Assembly (NCBI GenBank): GCA_016699835.1
Contig: CP064987.1
Location: 2,108,001-2,172,000 of the forward strand
DNA: 64,000 nucleotides
Direction of reading: 5' to 3'
Origin: Phycisphaerales bacterium
GTDB taxonomy: Bacteria; Planctomycetota; Phycisphaerae; Phycisphaerales; UBA1924
Shown: in pieces, positions 55,933 to 64,000 of the stretch
How the letters are laid out: each line of letters opens with the position of its first letter
How positions within the stretch are numbered: the stretch's first letter is position 1
Program-made: the position numbers and the translations under genes
Notes under the pieces: model-generated
The model's database searches: none
What the model was told of the DNA's origin: nothing
Seen by the model: only the letters and a program-made list of their open reading frames with translations

Positions 55933-55960
55933 AGGCCCGGGCCAATCGCCCGGGCCTTTT
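55933..55960 (+). terminator. Intrinsic terminator between rplL and rpoB
   Basis: AGGCCCGGGC and GCCCGGGCCT form a perfect 10-base stem with loop CAATC, running straight into TTTT and then GCATTTTG. It probably ends or attenuates the ribosomal protein transcript before rpoB. Confidence 0.88.
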
Positions 55961-56368
55961 GCATTTTGTTTGGGCTTGCCGTTCGGTCCCAGGCTTATCA
56001 AAACATGAATTCTGGGACAGGATTTTTGTTCCAAGGCCGGATATGGCAAGGTATTGTGAAATTCTGGCATGAAATCTGCAGGCCCGGCTTGCACATGGCC
56101 GGGATGGGCCGTAGGGGTGGTGGCTATACTCATCGGTTCCACACCACGCGGTGAGGGCGGGGAAACCAGTGGACCATCGGCACGGCGGAGTCAGGAAGAC
56201 AGTCTAAGAACACAGTGACCACACCGGGGCACCACAACCGGCAGGTTGGATGTTCGTCCTCAAAGGCGAACGCACAACTTCGGGAAGGCGATCCCTGTCA
56301 CCACAGTTCGAAGCGTGTCTCTCCCGGCCTCGCCATCGACGTGCGGCCAACAACCAGACGAGGTATCG
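55961..56368 (+). promoter_or_regulatory. rpoB upstream region with candidate -10
   Basis: About 400 bases without a gene. A GGC-TATACT at 56122-56130 looks like a good -10 hexamer, but no convincing -35 lies 16-18 bases before it. If used, the rpoB leader would be about 230 bases. The short open frames here lack protein character. Together with the terminator, this suggests rpoB is expressed at least partly from its own promoter. Confidence 0.4.
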
Positions 56369-60202
<3,834 letters not shown>

Positions 60203-60315
60203 TCGACTCAACGACACCGGTGTGCAAGGCCACATGCACTGTGCACCGCGAAGGACATCGGTTGGAATCGAATCGTCGCACATCTCGGGGGCGAGGCCCC
60301 CTCCAGCGTTCCGCG

Positions 60316-60693
60316 TTGGGGTGGAGCGATCTCTCGCGCTCGCAGGGAGAGGCCGCGAAGTTGCTCCGAGACGATGGCGTGCGCCGCCCCAGCGTGAGCC
60401 GGGCTTACTACGCAACATACGCCGCCGTGGTCGCTCGCCTGCACGCGCAAGGCGTGGACACCTTTGGAGATCGATCGAACCCGTCGCACGCGGAATTCCC
60501 CTCGCTCATCCGCCGCACGGTCTCGGGAGTGTCCGCGGACCATCGGCGGAACGTGTCGAAACTCGTGCGCCGCTTGCGGGTGCTCCGCGAGATCGCCGAC
60601 TATCGCCCGGGTATGACGCTGGCCGACGCCGACCGCACCGAAGCGCTGCGATCGATGATCGTCGTCCAAAGCCTGATGGGGGTGCCCGCGTGA
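60316..60693 (+). CDS. HEPN-like protein encoded between rpoB and rpoC
   Basis: 125 residues if translation begins at the TTG at 60316 (MGWSDLSRSQGEAAKLL); GTG codons at 60220 and 60241 are alternatives and no clear ribosome site decides. The pattern AAKLLRDDGVRRPSVSRAYY then ATYAAVVARL is the hallmark start of HEPN domains (SRxYYAxF). A later RSNPSH gives the R-x4-H RNase motif spacing, and LRVLREIADYRPG matches the typical HEPN end. HEPN proteins are often RNases of toxin-antitoxin or defence systems. Its stop overlaps the next gene's start (GTGA), and rpoC follows, so it is transcribed with RNA polymerase genes. Whether it is a toxin or a tame accessory is unknown. Confidence 0.7.
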   Translation: MGWSDLSRSQGEAAKLLRDDGVRRPSVSRAYYATYAAVVARLHAQGVDTFGDRSNPSHAEFPSLIRRTVSGVSADHRRNVSKLVRRLRVLREIADYRPGMTLADADRTEALRSMIVVQSLMGVPA

Positions 60694-61022
60694 CCCTCGA
60701 GTCGCACATCGGCGAGATCGTGCAGGCCGAGATCGACGCCGTGCGCTCGTCGCGTGGCTCGGCGCTCACGATGCGCGTTGGTCGCGTGCGGGGCGAGGCA
60801 GGCTGCTTTCGCGTGGATGTCACCCCCGCGAGACCCGTGACCCGGCTCGCGGTGGTGCTGGACATCCTGTCCGAGGCCGAGGAACGGCTCGAAGAACGCT
60901 ACGAGGGGCTGCGCCTGATGCTCATCCCCGTATTGACGAAGACCACTGGAACGAAGACACCCGGCTCATCGCGAGGGGCCCACGCCCGCGCGCGACGCGC
61001 CGTCTCGAAGCGGAAAGGTTGA
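60690..61022 (+). CDS. Small protein coupled to the HEPN-like gene, unknown
   Basis: 110 residues, GTG start overlapping the HEPN-like stop by 4 bases. The N-terminal half is a helix then beta strands (IGEIVQAEIDAVRSSRGSAL; RVDVTPARPVTRLAVVLDIL). The middle is an acidic helix (LSEAEERLEERYEG) and the C-terminus is strongly basic (ARARRAVSKRKG), suggesting nucleic acid or RNA polymerase contact. No nucleotidyltransferase motif (GSxxxG, DxD) is present, so it is not a standard MNT antitoxin. As the translationally coupled partner of a HEPN-like protein it could be an antidote; that is an inference. rpoC starts 6 bases after its stop. Confidence 0.6.
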   Translation: MTLESHIGEIVQAEIDAVRSSRGSALTMRVGRVRGEAGCFRVDVTPARPVTRLAVVLDILSEAEERLEERYEGLRLMLIPVLTKTTGTKTPGSSRGAHARARRAVSKRKG

Positions 61023-61028
61023 TCGATC

Positions 61029-64000
<2,972 letters not shown>

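Noticed and set aside
60690..61022. MNT-type nucleotidyltransferase antitoxin partner of the HEPN-like protein
   Set aside because: The GSxxxGxxxxxSDxD signature of minimal nucleotidyltransferases is absent, so only an uncharacterised partner can be claimed.

Overview
The window is a high-GC chromosomal segment whose gene content points to a planctomycete, most likely of the Phycisphaerales. The clues are secreted proteins ending in PEP-CTERM signals, a secreted lectin-like protein ending in a tandem calcium-binding repeat of the 'GC-type dockerin' kind, many small lipoproteins, paired zinc-ribbon/membrane proteins, and a type II secretion (T2SS) gene set scattered over two loci. Most calls rest on protein motifs read by eye; nothing was searched against a database.

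Layout. 1-4.6 kb: a T2SS/type IV pilus-like inner-membrane gene run (GspK-, GspC-, GspL-, GspM-like) ending in a TPR lipoprotein. 4.6-5.8 kb: tRNA-Leu and a UbiA-type prenyltransferase. 5.8-8.5 kb: a lower-GC two-gene operon encoding exported proteins with a tryptophan-proline-histidine repeat I do not recognise. 8.7-13.6 kb: an unusual module, an orphan phage-type large terminase with a GNAT acetyltransferase, an ABC-type ATPase and an HTH protein in one operon, divergent from a CI/LexA-like self-cleaving repressor. Operator-like palindromes overlap both facing promoters. 13.8-18.6 kb: HTH/membrane protein, hybrid histidine kinase, secreted lectin-like protein. 18.7-31.8 kb: mostly housekeeping genes (mutS, release-factor-like protein, tsaD, S41 protease, hflX, lexA, dprA) with tRNA-Thr, a secretin-N-like exported protein and one frameshifted gene. 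31.9-40 kb: lipoproteins, SpoIID-like enzyme, S1/P1 nuclease, a frameshifted zinc-ribbon gene, pdxA carrying an in-frame insertion of an inverted-repeat element, FKBP isomerase, aroC, a zinc-ribbon membrane protein. 40-46.6 kb: aromatic amino acid hydroxylase, gspE, gspD, a BtuF-like binding protein. 46.9-48.5 kb: two paralogous PEP-CTERM proteins with near-identical promoters and structured leaders. 48.7-53.3 kb: RNase R and two hypothetical exported proteins. 53.6-64 kb: rplK-rplA-rplJ-rplL, a strong terminator, then rpoB, two small genes (one HEPN-like), and the start of rpoC, which runs off the right edge.

The best candidates for an undescribed system are (i) the repressor-controlled terminase/ATPase/acetyltransferase module at 8.7-13.6 kb, (ii) the HEPN-like gene pair embedded between rpoB and rpoC, and (iii) the WPxxH-repeat protein pair at 5.8-8.5 kb.
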